A stretch of 7,715 nucleotides of DNA from Oscillospiraceae bacterium (GTDB lineage Bacteria > Bacillota_A > Clostridia > Oscillospirales > CAG-272), in the NCBI GenBank assembly GCA_015064195.1, contig SVSO01000136.1, positions 1-7,715 on the forward strand. Reading direction: 5' to 3'. This document shows, one piece after another, positions 1 through 6,494 of this stretch. Positions within the stretch are counted from its first letter, which is position 1, and every line of letters begins with the position of its first letter. The notes below the pieces were generated by a model. That model was not told where the DNA came from and did not search any database. It saw only the letters and a program-made list of their open reading frames with translations. Position numbers and translations under genes: made by a program.

Positions 1-98
1 AAGCACCGCTTTAGCGGTTGCCCGTGAAAGCGGTGCAGTTGGCAGACCTTCTAGCACGTTAGTGCTGCCGGTACCAGCCCCCTTATAGGGGGCTTTCA

Positions 99-121
99 AA
101 CCACCGGCTCAGCCGGTGGTT
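99..121. repeat. Perfect 11-bp inverted repeat
   Basis: AACCACCGGCT (99-109) and AGCCGGTGGTT (111-121) are exact reverse complements around a single central base (110). As RNA or single-stranded DNA this would fold into a very stable GC-rich hairpin; the loop would open a few inner pairs. It is not followed by a T-run, so it is a poor intrinsic terminator. Its 8-base GCCGGTGG segment (112-119) recurs at 145-152, so the left arm could pair with either copy. Hairpins of this type occur in REP-like elements and IS200/IS605 ends; that assignment is inference. Confidence 0.7.
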
Positions 122-124
122 ATG

Positions 125-169
125 ATTCCACCATCGGTTGAATGGCCGGTGGAATTCTTTTCCGGCCAT
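125..169. repeat. Two overlapping, mutually exclusive inverted repeats
   Basis: ATTCCACC (125-132) pairs with GGTGGAAT (148-155). ATGGCCGG (142-149) pairs with CCGGCCAT (162-169). The two share bases 148-149, so both cannot form fully at once. The first is followed by TCTTTT (156-161) and could act as a weak rightward terminator, with the second as its competitor. Whether anything transcribes through here is unknown; the next gene's own promoter starts at 185. Confidence 0.55.
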
Positions 170-171
170 CG

Positions 172-196
172 ATAAAATGTTCTATTGACATTTTAT
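172..196. promoter_or_regulatory. Candidate operator overlapping the -35 box
   Basis: ATAAAATGT (172-180) and ACATTTTAT (188-196) form a perfect 9-bp inverted repeat with a 7-base spacer. The right arm overlaps the -35 hexamer at 185-190. The dyad lies upstream of the expected transcription start, so it should act as DNA rather than as an RNA hairpin. Its position is right for repression by a dimeric regulator. The obvious candidate is the XRE domain encoded by the gene directly downstream, which would make the gene autoregulated. The dyad is seen; the binding partner is inferred. Confidence 0.55.
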
Positions 197-213
197 GAAA
201 TTTGGGTTACAAT
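185..213 (+). promoter_or_regulatory. Housekeeping (sigma-A type) promoter of the HTH-serine dehydratase
   Basis: TTGACA (185-190, perfect -35), a 17-base spacer and TACAAT (208-213, one mismatch to TATAAT). Transcription should start near 220, giving a leader of about 28 bases before the ATG at 248. The promoter also shows that an in-frame upstream start at 185 cannot be used, because it would lie inside the -35 box. Confidence 0.85.
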
Positions 214-247
214 AGTAATAGGAAATCATCGCAAAGGCGGGACACAT

Positions 248-1693
248 ATGATCGATAACAATTTCGCAAAAAAATTTGCATCCCTGCGGAAAAAAAGCGG
301 CATTACCCAGCAGACACTGGGCGAAATGCTGGGCGTGAGCAATCGCGCTGTCTCCAAATGGGAGACGGGGCTGGCACTGCCGTCAACGGAGAATATCTAC
401 AAGCTGTCGAAAATCTTCAACGTGCCGGTGGACAGCTTCTTTGCCGCGCCGGAGGCTGAGACGGCGGAGGCGGCAAAACCCGGCGGAATGCGGTCGCTGA
501 AGACCCTTTACCGCATCGGACGCGGCCCGTCCAGCTCCCATACCATCGGCCCGGAGCGCGCTTGTGAGATCTTCCGGCGGCTGTATCCGGCGGCGGATTC
601 CTTCAAGGCGGTGCTGTACGGCTCACTGGCGAAGACCGGCGTTGGACATGGCACGGATCGTGTCATCCGCGCCGCATTTGCGCCGATCTCCTGCGACATC
701 CGCTTTGATCGCAAGACCACGGACATTCCGCATCCCAACACCATGGATCTGTGGGCACTTCTGGACGGCGCTGTGATCGGCCATATTCGCGTGGTCAGCA
801 TTGGCGGCGGAAGTATCGAGATCGACGGCAAGCCGGTGGACGAGGGGGATGTGATCTATCCTGTGTCTTCCTTTGAAAAAATTGCTCAGATCTGCCGGAA
901 GGATCACATCCGTCTGTGGCAGTATGTGGAGCGCATCGAGGGCGCGGAAATCATGGAGCACCTCGCCAGGGTCTGGGAGGAGATGAAGCGGAGCATTGCC
1001 GACGGATTGGCGGACGAGGGCACACTGCCGGGCGGACTGGAAGTGCAGAAGCGCGCCGGTCATCTCATCAGCCAGCATCACATCGATGAGAGCGCGGAAA
1101 CACGGGAAAACCGCATGGTTTGCGCCTATGCCTTTGCTGTGAGCGAGCAGAATGCCTGTGCCGAGCGCATCGTCACCGCGCCCACCTGCGGATCATCCGG
1201 CGTGGTGCCGTCGGTGCTGTATTATCAGCAGCAGAAGCGGGGCTACACCGACACGGAGATCGTCCATGCACTGGCGGCGGCCGGTATCGTGGGCAATCTC
1301 ATCCGCACCAACGCCTCCATTTCCGGCAGCGAATGCGGCTGTCAGGCGGAGATCGGCAGTGCCTGTGCCATGGCAGCGGCGGCACTTGGTGAGCTGTTCA
1401 TGCTGGATCTGGATATGATCGAATATGCGGCGGAGATTGCCATCGAGCATCATCTCGGCCTGACCTGTGACCCCATCTGCGGGCTTGTGCAGATCCCCTG
1501 TATCGAGCGCAATGCGGTGGCGGCCATGCGTGCCATCAACGCGGTTAGCCTTGCCAGCTTCCTTTCCGATTCGCGAAAGATTTCACTTGACAAGGTGATC
1601 GCAGTGATGAAGGAGACGGGGCTTGACATTTCCAGACAGTACAAGGAGACGGCGGAAGGCGGACTCGCAAAGCTGAAGGTAGGGAAAGCTTAA
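248..1693 (+). CDS. sdaA: XRE helix-turn-helix domain fused to single-chain iron-sulfur L-serine dehydratase
   Basis: This 481-residue cytoplasmic protein should deaminate L-serine to pyruvate and ammonia using a [4Fe-4S] cluster. Residues about 6-65 are a complete Cro/CI-type helix-turn-helix (ITQQTLGEMLGVSNRAVSKWE). An Ala/Glu-rich linker (66-80) leads to the beta domain (about 83-200, with GPSSSHTIGPERA at 93-105 and IPHPNTM at 160-166) and the alpha domain (about 230-475, with APTCGSSGVVPS at 311-322, GCQAEIGSA at 364-372 and CDPICGLVQIPCIERN at 407-422). Cys365, Cys407 and Cys418 have the 42- and 11-residue spacing I recall for cluster ligands of characterised bacterial enzymes. The C-terminus (KVGKA) lacks a cysteine. 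The enzyme part is about 400 residues, like Bacteroides-type single-chain forms. Start: AAAGGCGGG (233-241) lies six bases before the ATG. An internal ATG at 488 could in principle give a stand-alone enzyme, but its purine-rich stretch is too close to be a good ribosome site. The enzyme call is firm; DNA binding by the N-terminus is inferred. Confidence 0.93.
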   Translation: MIDNNFAKKFASLRKKSGITQQTLGEMLGVSNRAVSKWETGLALPSTENIYKLSKIFNVPVDSFFAAPEAETAEAAKPGGMRSLKTLYRIGRGPSSSHTIGPERACEIFRRLYPAADSFKAVLYGSLAKTGVGHGTDRVIRAAFAPISCDIRFDRKTTDIPHPNTMDLWALLDGAVIGHIRVVSIGGGSIEIDGKPVDEGDVIYPVSSFEKIAQICRKDHIRLWQYVERIEGAEIMEHLARVWEEMKRSIADGLADEGTLPGGLEVQKRAGHLISQHHIDESAETRENRMVCAYAFAVSEQNACAERIVTAPTCGSSGVVPSVLYYQQQKRGYTDTEIVHALAAAGIVGNLIRTNASISGSECGCQAEIGSACAMAAAALGELFMLDLDMIEYAAEIAIEHHLGLTCDPICGLVQIPCIERNAVAAMRAINAVSLASFLSDSRKISLDKVIAVMKETGLDISRQYKETAEGGLAKLKVGKA

Positions 1694-1735
1694 ATATTCC
1701 TCATAAAATAGTTAATAAATCACAAGCAATAACCG

Positions 1736-1764
1736 TTGACAAACGGAAAATTTTCAGGTATAAT
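1736..1764 (+). promoter_or_regulatory. Consensus sigma-A promoter of the GH2 operon
   Basis: TTGACA (1736-1741), a 17-base spacer and TATAAT (1759-1764): a perfect match to both hexamers. Start of transcription is expected near 1771, about 32 bases before the GTG. Two dyads sit in it: CCGTT-N4-AACGG (1733-1746) over the -35 box and the palindrome GAAAATTTTC (1746-1755) in the spacer. Such a strong promoter on a catabolic gene suggests repression by a factor encoded elsewhere. The 42 bases between the previous stop codon and this promoter hold no clear terminator. Confidence 0.9.
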
Positions 1765-1802
1765 GGTATCGGATAATTAATATATTTAAAGGAGATACGA
1801 TT

Positions 1803-4406
1803 GTGCTTACAAAAACTATGTATCCTCAGCCTGACTTCGCCCGTGCGGAATGGCTGAACCTCAACGGCGAGTGGGAATTTTCCTTCGATGCGCCTGCCTA
1901 CGATGCAAAGATCAACGTGCCCTATCCGTGGGGTTCCCCCCTGTCCGGCATCGATGAATCCAGGGACGGCACCGGATTCTATCGCCGCGCAGTGGAGTGG
2001 AATCCCGCCGGCGCGCGCATTTTCCTCATCTTCGGCGCGGTGGATTACACCTGTGAGGTGAAGCTGAACGGCGATGTGATCGGTACGCATAAGGGCGGCT
2101 ATGCGCGTTTTGAGATCGAAGTGACCGACAAATGGAACCGGGTTGGCGACAATGTGATCGAGGTATCGGCCACCGATACCGGCGCGAGAAATCAGACCTA
2201 CGGCAAGCAGGGCTACGGCGATGCACGGGGAATCTGGCAGACCGTGTGGCTGGAAGCACGTCCGGCGGCATACATCGGCGATTTTGCGGTCGTGACAAAG
2301 CTCGACGGCACGGTGACATACGACATCGACGTTGTCGGTGCGGCAGACGGTGCGCTTGTGACGGCAGAATTTGGCGAGATCACCGCATCCGCCAAGGTTT
2401 CGGACGGCAAGGCGAAGCTGGTGCTGAATGTGGAAGAGCCTGCACTCTGGACGCCCGAAGAGCCGAATCTGTACGAAGGTGCGCTCAAGCTGGGCGATGA
2501 CACCGTTTCCACCTATTTCGGCATCCGCGAGATCGGTACGGGCGTATTCGGTGAGCACGGCCATCGCTACATCACCCTCAACGGCAAGCCCTACTACATC
2601 AACGGCGTGCTGGATCAGTCCTTCAATCCCCAGGGCTTCTTCACCCTGCCCTCCGATGATGACTGCAAGGAGGAGATCCTTCGCTTAAAGCGCATCGGCA
2701 TCAACATGGCGCGCATCCACATCAAGGCGGAGGAGCCGGTCAAGCTCTATTTTGCCGACAAGCTGGGCCTGCTCATCATGGAAGACATCCCCTGCTTCTG
2801 GGGCGAACCGACTGCCGAAACGAGAGTGCAGTATGAATACGAAATGATGGAACAGATCCGCCGTGACCGCAACCATCCGTCCATCTTCTACTGGGTCGTA
2901 TTCAACGAAACATGGGGTCTGTTCACCAATTTCAAGAAGGAAGACGGCACAAACGGCCGCGAATATACGAAGGAAACCGCTGAATGGGTGGTTGACTGCT
3001 GGAACAAGGTGAAGGCATACGATCCTACCCGTCTTGTGGAGGACAACTCCGTCTGCAACCGCGACCACACGAGGACCGACGTGAACACGTGGCATTTCTA
3101 CTCGAACGGCTACACCCGCGTCAAGGAAGTGGTGGACAATTTCTGCAATACCGCGTACATCGGTACGCAGGCAAACTACAAGGAAGGTTACACGATGGAG
3201 GACGTGCCCTGCATGAACTCCGAGTGCGGCAACGTCTGGGGCATCTCCGGCAATGCGGGCGAAAGTGATATTTCGTGGCAGTATAAGTACATGATGAACG
3301 AATTCCGTCTGCATGACAAGCTGTGCGGATTCGTATTCACCGAATTCCACGACGTAGTCAACGAATTCAACGGCTACTACAAGCTGGACAACAGTGACAA
3401 GGATTTTGGCTACGATCTGTACGGCATGAGCCTGCGCGATCTTCATTCCCAGGATTATCTCGGTGCGGATTTTGCGCCCATGACCACCGTAAAGCCCGGC
3501 GAAACTGTGAAGCTTCCCATGTTCGGCTCCTCTTTCACCGATGAGCGTCATGGCAAGACCCTGACCGGTGCATGGATGCTGACGGTGAAGGATCCCATCG
3601 ACGGCGATTATACCGCAGAGAGCGGTACGCTTGCCATTGAGTGGAAGGGCTACGGCACATTTGATGCCGGCGAGATCGAAGTGGAAATGCCCGAGCATGA
3701 CGGCGTGGCACTGCTCACATGGTCGCTGATCGACGGCGACGAGCTGATCATGTCAAACGGCGTGGTGTTCGATATCGACGGCGAGCGCGAGGGCGTGCTG
3801 ACAATCGAGCCGGCGACACTTTGCGCATCCGGCTTCAAGCGCGACATCGCGGCGATCCAGGGAAGCAAGCGGAGCGGTCTTGGCAAGGGCGAATTTACCG
3901 CATCGGTGAATACCGCCGACATCGCAGGCTTTGCGGATGCAGACAATGTTCACATCGTTCTCGAAGCCGCCACCCGTGAGCCGATGACCCACGATTTCCC
4001 CTCCGAGACGGAAGGCGGAAAGGTCGATATCAGCTATATGCTGGGCTATCGCTGTGATCCCGGCGCGAACACCAACTCCTTCAAGCAGACGGATGAGGTG
4101 AAATATCCCGGTACGCTGGAAATCCTCGTTGACGGCGAGGTCATCGATACCGTGCATCTCATCGACTGCCCGGCGGATTCCCGCGGCACGCTGTCCCATC
4201 ACTATCAGCCGGTGGACAATCTGCTGGATGAGGCAGGCACCTACGGTCAGCTGGTGGATGTGCGCATTCCCTCCCGCATTCTCATGAAGCTGCAGGAGAA
4301 GGATGCCTTCACCCTCACCTTCCGTGGGGCAGAAGAAAGCGGTCTTGCGCTGTTCGGCAGAAAGAGCGGACGCTACGGCATCGGAATTGTGATTTTTGCA
4401 GAATAA
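1803..4406 (+). CDS. Glycoside hydrolase family 2 enzyme (beta-galactosidase/glucuronidase/mannosidase superfamily)
   Basis: This 867-residue retaining glycosidase has no signal peptide, so it should act in the cytoplasm on imported oligosaccharides or glycosides. The N-terminal sugar-binding jelly roll spans about 15-155 (LNGEWEF at 20-26, TGFYRR at 57-62, GIWQTVWLE at 143-151). An Ig-like domain (about 156-250) follows, then the TIM barrel from about 255 (NGKPYYINGV at 260-269). Glu369 in RNHPSIFYWVVFNETWG (356-372) fits the acid/base, and Glu474 in MNSECGNVWG (471-480) fits the nucleophile. The usual RTSHYP-like segment reads ARIHIKAEEP (303-312), so this is not a close LacZ relative. Roughly residues 560-867 form extra beta-rich regions I cannot assign. 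The start is GTG; AAAGGAG (1788-1794) lies eight bases upstream. An ATG at 1818 would also keep the domain. It is first in an operon with the isomerase-like gene. Family is confident; the sugar cleaved cannot be read from the sequence. Confidence 0.9.
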   Translation: MLTKTMYPQPDFARAEWLNLNGEWEFSFDAPAYDAKINVPYPWGSPLSGIDESRDGTGFYRRAVEWNPAGARIFLIFGAVDYTCEVKLNGDVIGTHKGGYARFEIEVTDKWNRVGDNVIEVSATDTGARNQTYGKQGYGDARGIWQTVWLEARPAAYIGDFAVVTKLDGTVTYDIDVVGAADGALVTAEFGEITASAKVSDGKAKLVLNVEEPALWTPEEPNLYEGALKLGDDTVSTYFGIREIGTGVFGEHGHRYITLNGKPYYINGVLDQSFNPQGFFTLPSDDDCKEEILRLKRIGINMARIHIKAEEPVKLYFADKLGLLIMEDIPCFWGEPTAETRVQYEYEMMEQIRRDRNHPSIFYWVVFNETWGLFTNFKKEDGTNGREYTKETAEWVVDCWNKVKAYDPTRLVEDNSVCNRDHTRTDVNTWHFYSNGYTRVKEVVDNFCNTAYIGTQANYKEGYTMEDVPCMNSECGNVWGISGNAGESDISWQYKYMMNEFRLHDKLCGFVFTEFHDVVNEFNGYYKLDNSDKDFGYDLYGMSLRDLHSQDYLGADFAPMTTVKPGETVKLPMFGSSFTDERHGKTLTGAWMLTVKDPIDGDYTAESGTLAIEWKGYGTFDAGEIEVEMPEHDGVALLTWSLIDGDELIMSNGVVFDIDGEREGVLTIEPATLCASGFKRDIAAIQGSKRSGLGKGEFTASVNTADIAGFADADNVHIVLEAATREPMTHDFPSETEGGKVDISYMLGYRCDPGANTNSFKQTDEVKYPGTLEILVDGEVIDTVHLIDCPADSRGTLSHHYQPVDNLLDEAGTYGQLVDVRIPSRILMKLQEKDAFTLTFRGAEESGLALFGRKSGRYGIGIVIFAE

Positions 4407-4413
4407 GATCAAT

Positions 4414-4445
4414 ACAGCAGGATTGCCGCAAGGCGATCTTGCTGT
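4414..4445 (+). other. Intercistronic RNA hairpin with GCAA tetraloop
   Basis: Bases 4414-4427 pair with 4432-4445 over 14 base pairs, two of them G-U wobbles, closed by a GCAA (GNRA-class) loop at 4428-4431. It fills most of the 57-base gap after the GH2 stop codon and ends six bases before the GGAGG ribosome site (4452-4456) of the next gene. There is no proper T-run after it (CTTTC), so full termination is unlikely. Partial attenuation, protection of the upstream message from exonucleases, or differential expression of the two cistrons are more likely roles. Confidence 0.65.
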
Positions 4446-4463
4446 GCTTTCGGAGGCTTTATT

Positions 4464-5303
4464 ATGTGGAAGTATAAGCTTGGCCTCGGCGTCGGCGCAT
4501 ACGGCGGACTGACGGCCGATGAGCAGATCCGACTCTATGCGAGGGTGGGATTTGATGCGTTTTTCACCGCTTGGACACCGGATGCGCCGATCGCGGCGTG
4601 GAAGAAGTGCGGCGATGAATGCGGCCTCATCTATCAGTCGCTCCATGCGCCGTTTCAAAAAGCGAATCTGATGTGGACGGCCGGCGAAGCAGCGGATGCG
4701 GCGGTGCGCGAGCTTTGTGACTGCCTGCACGCCTGCGCGGATAACGGCATTGGCATCATGGTCGCGCACGCATTTATCGGCTTCAAGGAGCATACGCCGA
4801 ATGCATACGGCGTTGAAAATTTCGGCAGAGTCGCTGAGATGGCGGCTCGGCTCGGCGTGACGCTGGCGCTCGAAAATACCGAGGGCGAGGAGTATCTTGC
4901 CGCGCTGATGGAGGCCTTCGAGGGCCGTCCGGAGGTGAAATTCTGCTGGGACACGGGGCATGAGCTGTGCTACAATCATGGCGCGGATATGATGGCGCGG
5001 TACGGCGGAAGACTTGCGGCGACGCATCTCAACGATAACCTCGGCATCAGCCGCTTCGACGGCGAAACGTACTGGACGGACGATCTGCATCTGCTCCCGT
5101 TTGACGGCATCGCGGACTGGCATTCGATCGCAGGGCGGCTGGATGCGGCAGCGTTTGACGGCATCATGACCTTTGAGCTGACGGCGAAAAGCAAGCCCGA
5201 CCGCCATGAAAACGACGGCTATGCCGAAATGAGCGCTGAGCGGTATGTGACCGAAGCATACAAGCGCGCGTGCCGTGTGGCGGCACTTCGGCGATATCGG
5301 TAA
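4464..5303 (+). CDS. Sugar phosphate isomerase/epimerase-like TIM-barrel protein (xylose isomerase-like/AP endonuclease 2 fold)
   Basis: This is a 279-residue soluble protein of the usual length for the family, which isomerises, epimerises or eliminates sugars and polyols with a divalent metal. The expected metal and active-site positions are present: QSLHAPF (58-64, His61), LALENTEGEE (134-143, Glu137), WDTGHE (162-167, Asp163 and His166), THLNDN (187-192, His188), DDLHLLPFDGIADW (206-219, His209), and a terminal barrel Glu in MTFEL (235-239, Glu238). The start ATG follows GGAGG (4452-4456) at seven bases. Its position behind the GH2 gene and in front of a terminator suggests it processes the sugar that enzyme releases. 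The family is broad (hydroxypyruvate isomerase, inosose dehydratase, tagatose/psicose epimerases, 3-keto-sugar enzymes, C-glycoside deglycosidase subunits), and the reaction cannot be chosen from sequence alone. The short C-terminal tail is Arg-rich. Confidence 0.87.
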   Translation: MWKYKLGLGVGAYGGLTADEQIRLYARVGFDAFFTAWTPDAPIAAWKKCGDECGLIYQSLHAPFQKANLMWTAGEAADAAVRELCDCLHACADNGIGIMVAHAFIGFKEHTPNAYGVENFGRVAEMAARLGVTLALENTEGEEYLAALMEAFEGRPEVKFCWDTGHELCYNHGADMMARYGGRLAATHLNDNLGISRFDGETYWTDDLHLLPFDGIADWHSIAGRLDAAAFDGIMTFELTAKSKPDRHENDGYAEMSAERYVTEAYKRACRVAALRRYR

Positions 5304-5338
5304 AAAGAGGTGCTGCACTCGATGCAGCACCTCTTTTT
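5302..5338. terminator. Symmetric bidirectional intrinsic terminator
   Basis: AAAAAGAGGTGCTGCA (5302-5317) and TGCAGCACCTCTTTTT (5323-5338) form a perfect 16-bp inverted repeat around a CTCGA loop. The A-run on one side and the T-run on the other make it a terminator in both directions. It begins inside the isomerase stop codon (5301-5303) and lies ten bases beyond the stop of the convergent serine hydrolase gene (5349-5351), so it should serve both. Confidence 0.93.
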
Positions 5339-5348
5339 AGATTTGGTT

Positions 5349-6428
5349 TTACCCCAGCGAACGCATGATATTGCGCTCAAAATGCCACGATGTTGCGGCA
5401 CCTGAACCGCCGTCGTACAGCGAATTCTTCATGTAGACCGCCGCAATGTCGTTCTCCGGATCGATGAAAAAGTGCGTGCCGTATGCACCGCTCCAGCCGA
5501 ATGCGCCGATGGGGAGATTGTTCTCGCCGGTGATGACGCGCACACCAAGTCCCCAGCGTTCGCCGCCGGTTTTCATGGATTCCGGAACGTGGGGCGTACC
5601 CATGGCGCGCACGGAAGCTTCCGACAGAATCGGAGTGCCGCCGTCCTTCAGCATCATGGCGAATCTTATGTAATCATCCAGCGTGGATGCCAGTCCCGCA
5701 CCGCCGAGGGTATGAGTCACCGGTGTCGATTGGAACAGACAGCCCGCCGGACGCTCGACGAAAACGCTCTTGTCATCAACCTTGTTATGCATGGGGATCA
5801 TCCGCGCCCACTGTTCATCCGTCGGCACAAAGGCGGTATCCGTCATGCCCAGCGGTTCAGTGATCTCCTCGCGGATGAAATCGGCATAGCTCTTGCCGGA
5901 TGCCAGCTCCACCATGCGGGCGATGACATCGAATGCGCCCACTCCGCTGTAGGATGCGGCGGTAAACGGCTCGAAGGAAAGTGCCATTCCCGCGTAGCAT
6001 TCCACGGCGGCGGCCAGCGTCCCATTGGCTTCCTTCGGCATTTCAGCTAACTGACGCTGACCGAGGGGGCCGGTCTCCATGCCGCTTGTATGGGTGAGCA
6101 GATGGAGCAGTGTGATGGGCGTTTTCACCGGCGTACCGTCCTCCAGATGCATCTCGGCATATCCGGGCAGAAAATCGGACACCTTGTCTGTGAGCTTCAG
6201 CTTGCCGCGTTCCATGAGGATAAGAGCGGCGACGGCGGTGATGGGCTTGGTCATGGATGCAAGGCGATAGACCGAATCCGGCTTTGCATTGCCGAAATAA
6301 TTCTTGTAGACCACATCGCCGTGCTGTATGACGGCAAGGCTCGCACCTCCGATGTTGGCGGAGGCAAGGTCAGCTTCGGCAGTGGTGTCAAGTGCCTCGG
6401 TGAGTGTGCGGATGTTGAGTTCTTTCAT
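5349..6428 (-). CDS. Beta-lactamase-family serine hydrolase (class C / family VIII esterase-like)
   Basis: This 359-residue member of the COG1680 beta-lactamase/PBP-like fold has no signal peptide, which argues against a secreted beta-lactamase or peptidoglycan enzyme and for a cytoplasmic esterase or related hydrolase. The nucleophile motif is SMTK (58-61) in YRLASMTKPITAV. LLTHTSGME (110-118) is typical of the family. The second motif, normally YxN, reads Y160-S-G162. GGAGLASTLDDYIRF (242-256) and FGWSGAYGTHFFIDPE (310-325), the stand-in for the KTG motif, are characteristic of this group. The start at 6426-6428 is preceded by AAAGGG at about seven bases on the minus strand. A longer version from 6500 is rejected because it would run through the promoter. 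It is transcribed divergently from the UlaG-like gene. A deacylase for acylated sugars would fit the locus but is inference. Confidence 0.88.
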   Translation of the reverse strand: MKELNIRTLTEALDTTAEADLASANIGGASLAVIQHGDVVYKNYFGNAKPDSVYRLASMTKPITAVAALILMERGKLKLTDKVSDFLPGYAEMHLEDGTPVKTPITLLHLLTHTSGMETGPLGQRQLAEMPKEANGTLAAAVECYAGMALSFEPFTAASYSGVGAFDVIARMVELASGKSYADFIREEITEPLGMTDTAFVPTDEQWARMIPMHNKVDDKSVFVERPAGCLFQSTPVTHTLGGAGLASTLDDYIRFAMMLKDGGTPILSEASVRAMGTPHVPESMKTGGERWGLGVRVITGENNLPIGAFGWSGAYGTHFFIDPENDIAAVYMKNSLYDGGSGAATSWHFERNIMRSLG

Positions 6429-6459
6429 GGCAGATCCCTTTCTTATTGGATTTACGTAC

Positions 6460-6488
6460 ATTCTATCACAATCCACCCGATTTGTCAA
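6460..6488 (-). promoter_or_regulatory. Extended -10 promoter of the serine hydrolase gene
   Basis: Read on the minus strand: TTGACA (6488-6483), a 17-base spacer and TAGAAT (6465-6460) preceded by TGA, which supplies an extended -10 TG. Transcription should start near 6453, about 25 bases ahead of the ATG at 6428. Confidence 0.85.
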
Positions 6489-6494
6489 GAGGGC

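Larger units (their letters stand above)
1..170. other. Non-coding region dense in inverted repeats
   Basis: No convincing gene was seen here. The stretch holds a chain of inverted repeats: GCACCGCTTT (3-12) with AAAGCGGTGC (27-36); a competing small hairpin CCGCT/AGCGG (6-10 with 13-17); AGCAC/GTGCT (53-57 with 62-66); AGCCCCC/GGGGGCT (76-82 with 88-94); then the two listed separately at 99-121 and 125-169. It ends just upstream of the serine dehydratase promoter, so it is probably not part of that transcript. It could be the end of a mobile or repeat element, a degenerate IS200/IS605-type end (that family carries end hairpins), terminators of a gene to the left, or a structured RNA. No transposase is visible in the window. 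Confidence 0.6.

Noticed and set aside
1..170. CRISPR array or tRNA in the hairpin-rich left edge
   Set aside because: There are no regularly spaced direct repeats, and no cloverleaf with the conserved TpsiC-like arm could be drawn. The signals are inverted repeats of unrelated sequence.
185..247. In-frame upstream extension of the serine dehydratase (21 residues)
   Set aside because: It starts on the -35 hexamer, upstream of the expected transcript start. The ATG at 248 has a ribosome site and begins directly at the HTH domain.
1733..1755. Catabolite-responsive element (cre) in the GH2 promoter
   Set aside because: TGACAAACGG resembles the consensus half but the TG-to-CG spacing is one base too long and the other half does not match.
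1701..2564. 287-codon minus-strand open frame ending beside the GH2 promoter
   Set aside because: Antisense to the GH2 N-terminal domains and runs through the strong plus-strand promoter. No recognisable protein.
2685..3698. 337-codon minus-strand open frame
   Set aside because: Lies entirely antisense to the catalytic barrel of the GH2 enzyme, with no ribosome site or family motif seen.
3753..5330. 525-codon minus-strand open frame
   Set aside because: It runs antisense to the GH2 gene end, the intergenic hairpin and the whole isomerase gene, each with clear family motifs. It begins inside the terminator and has a low-complexity Arg/His/Ala-rich composition with no recognisable domain. It is a by-product of GC-rich third positions on the other strand.
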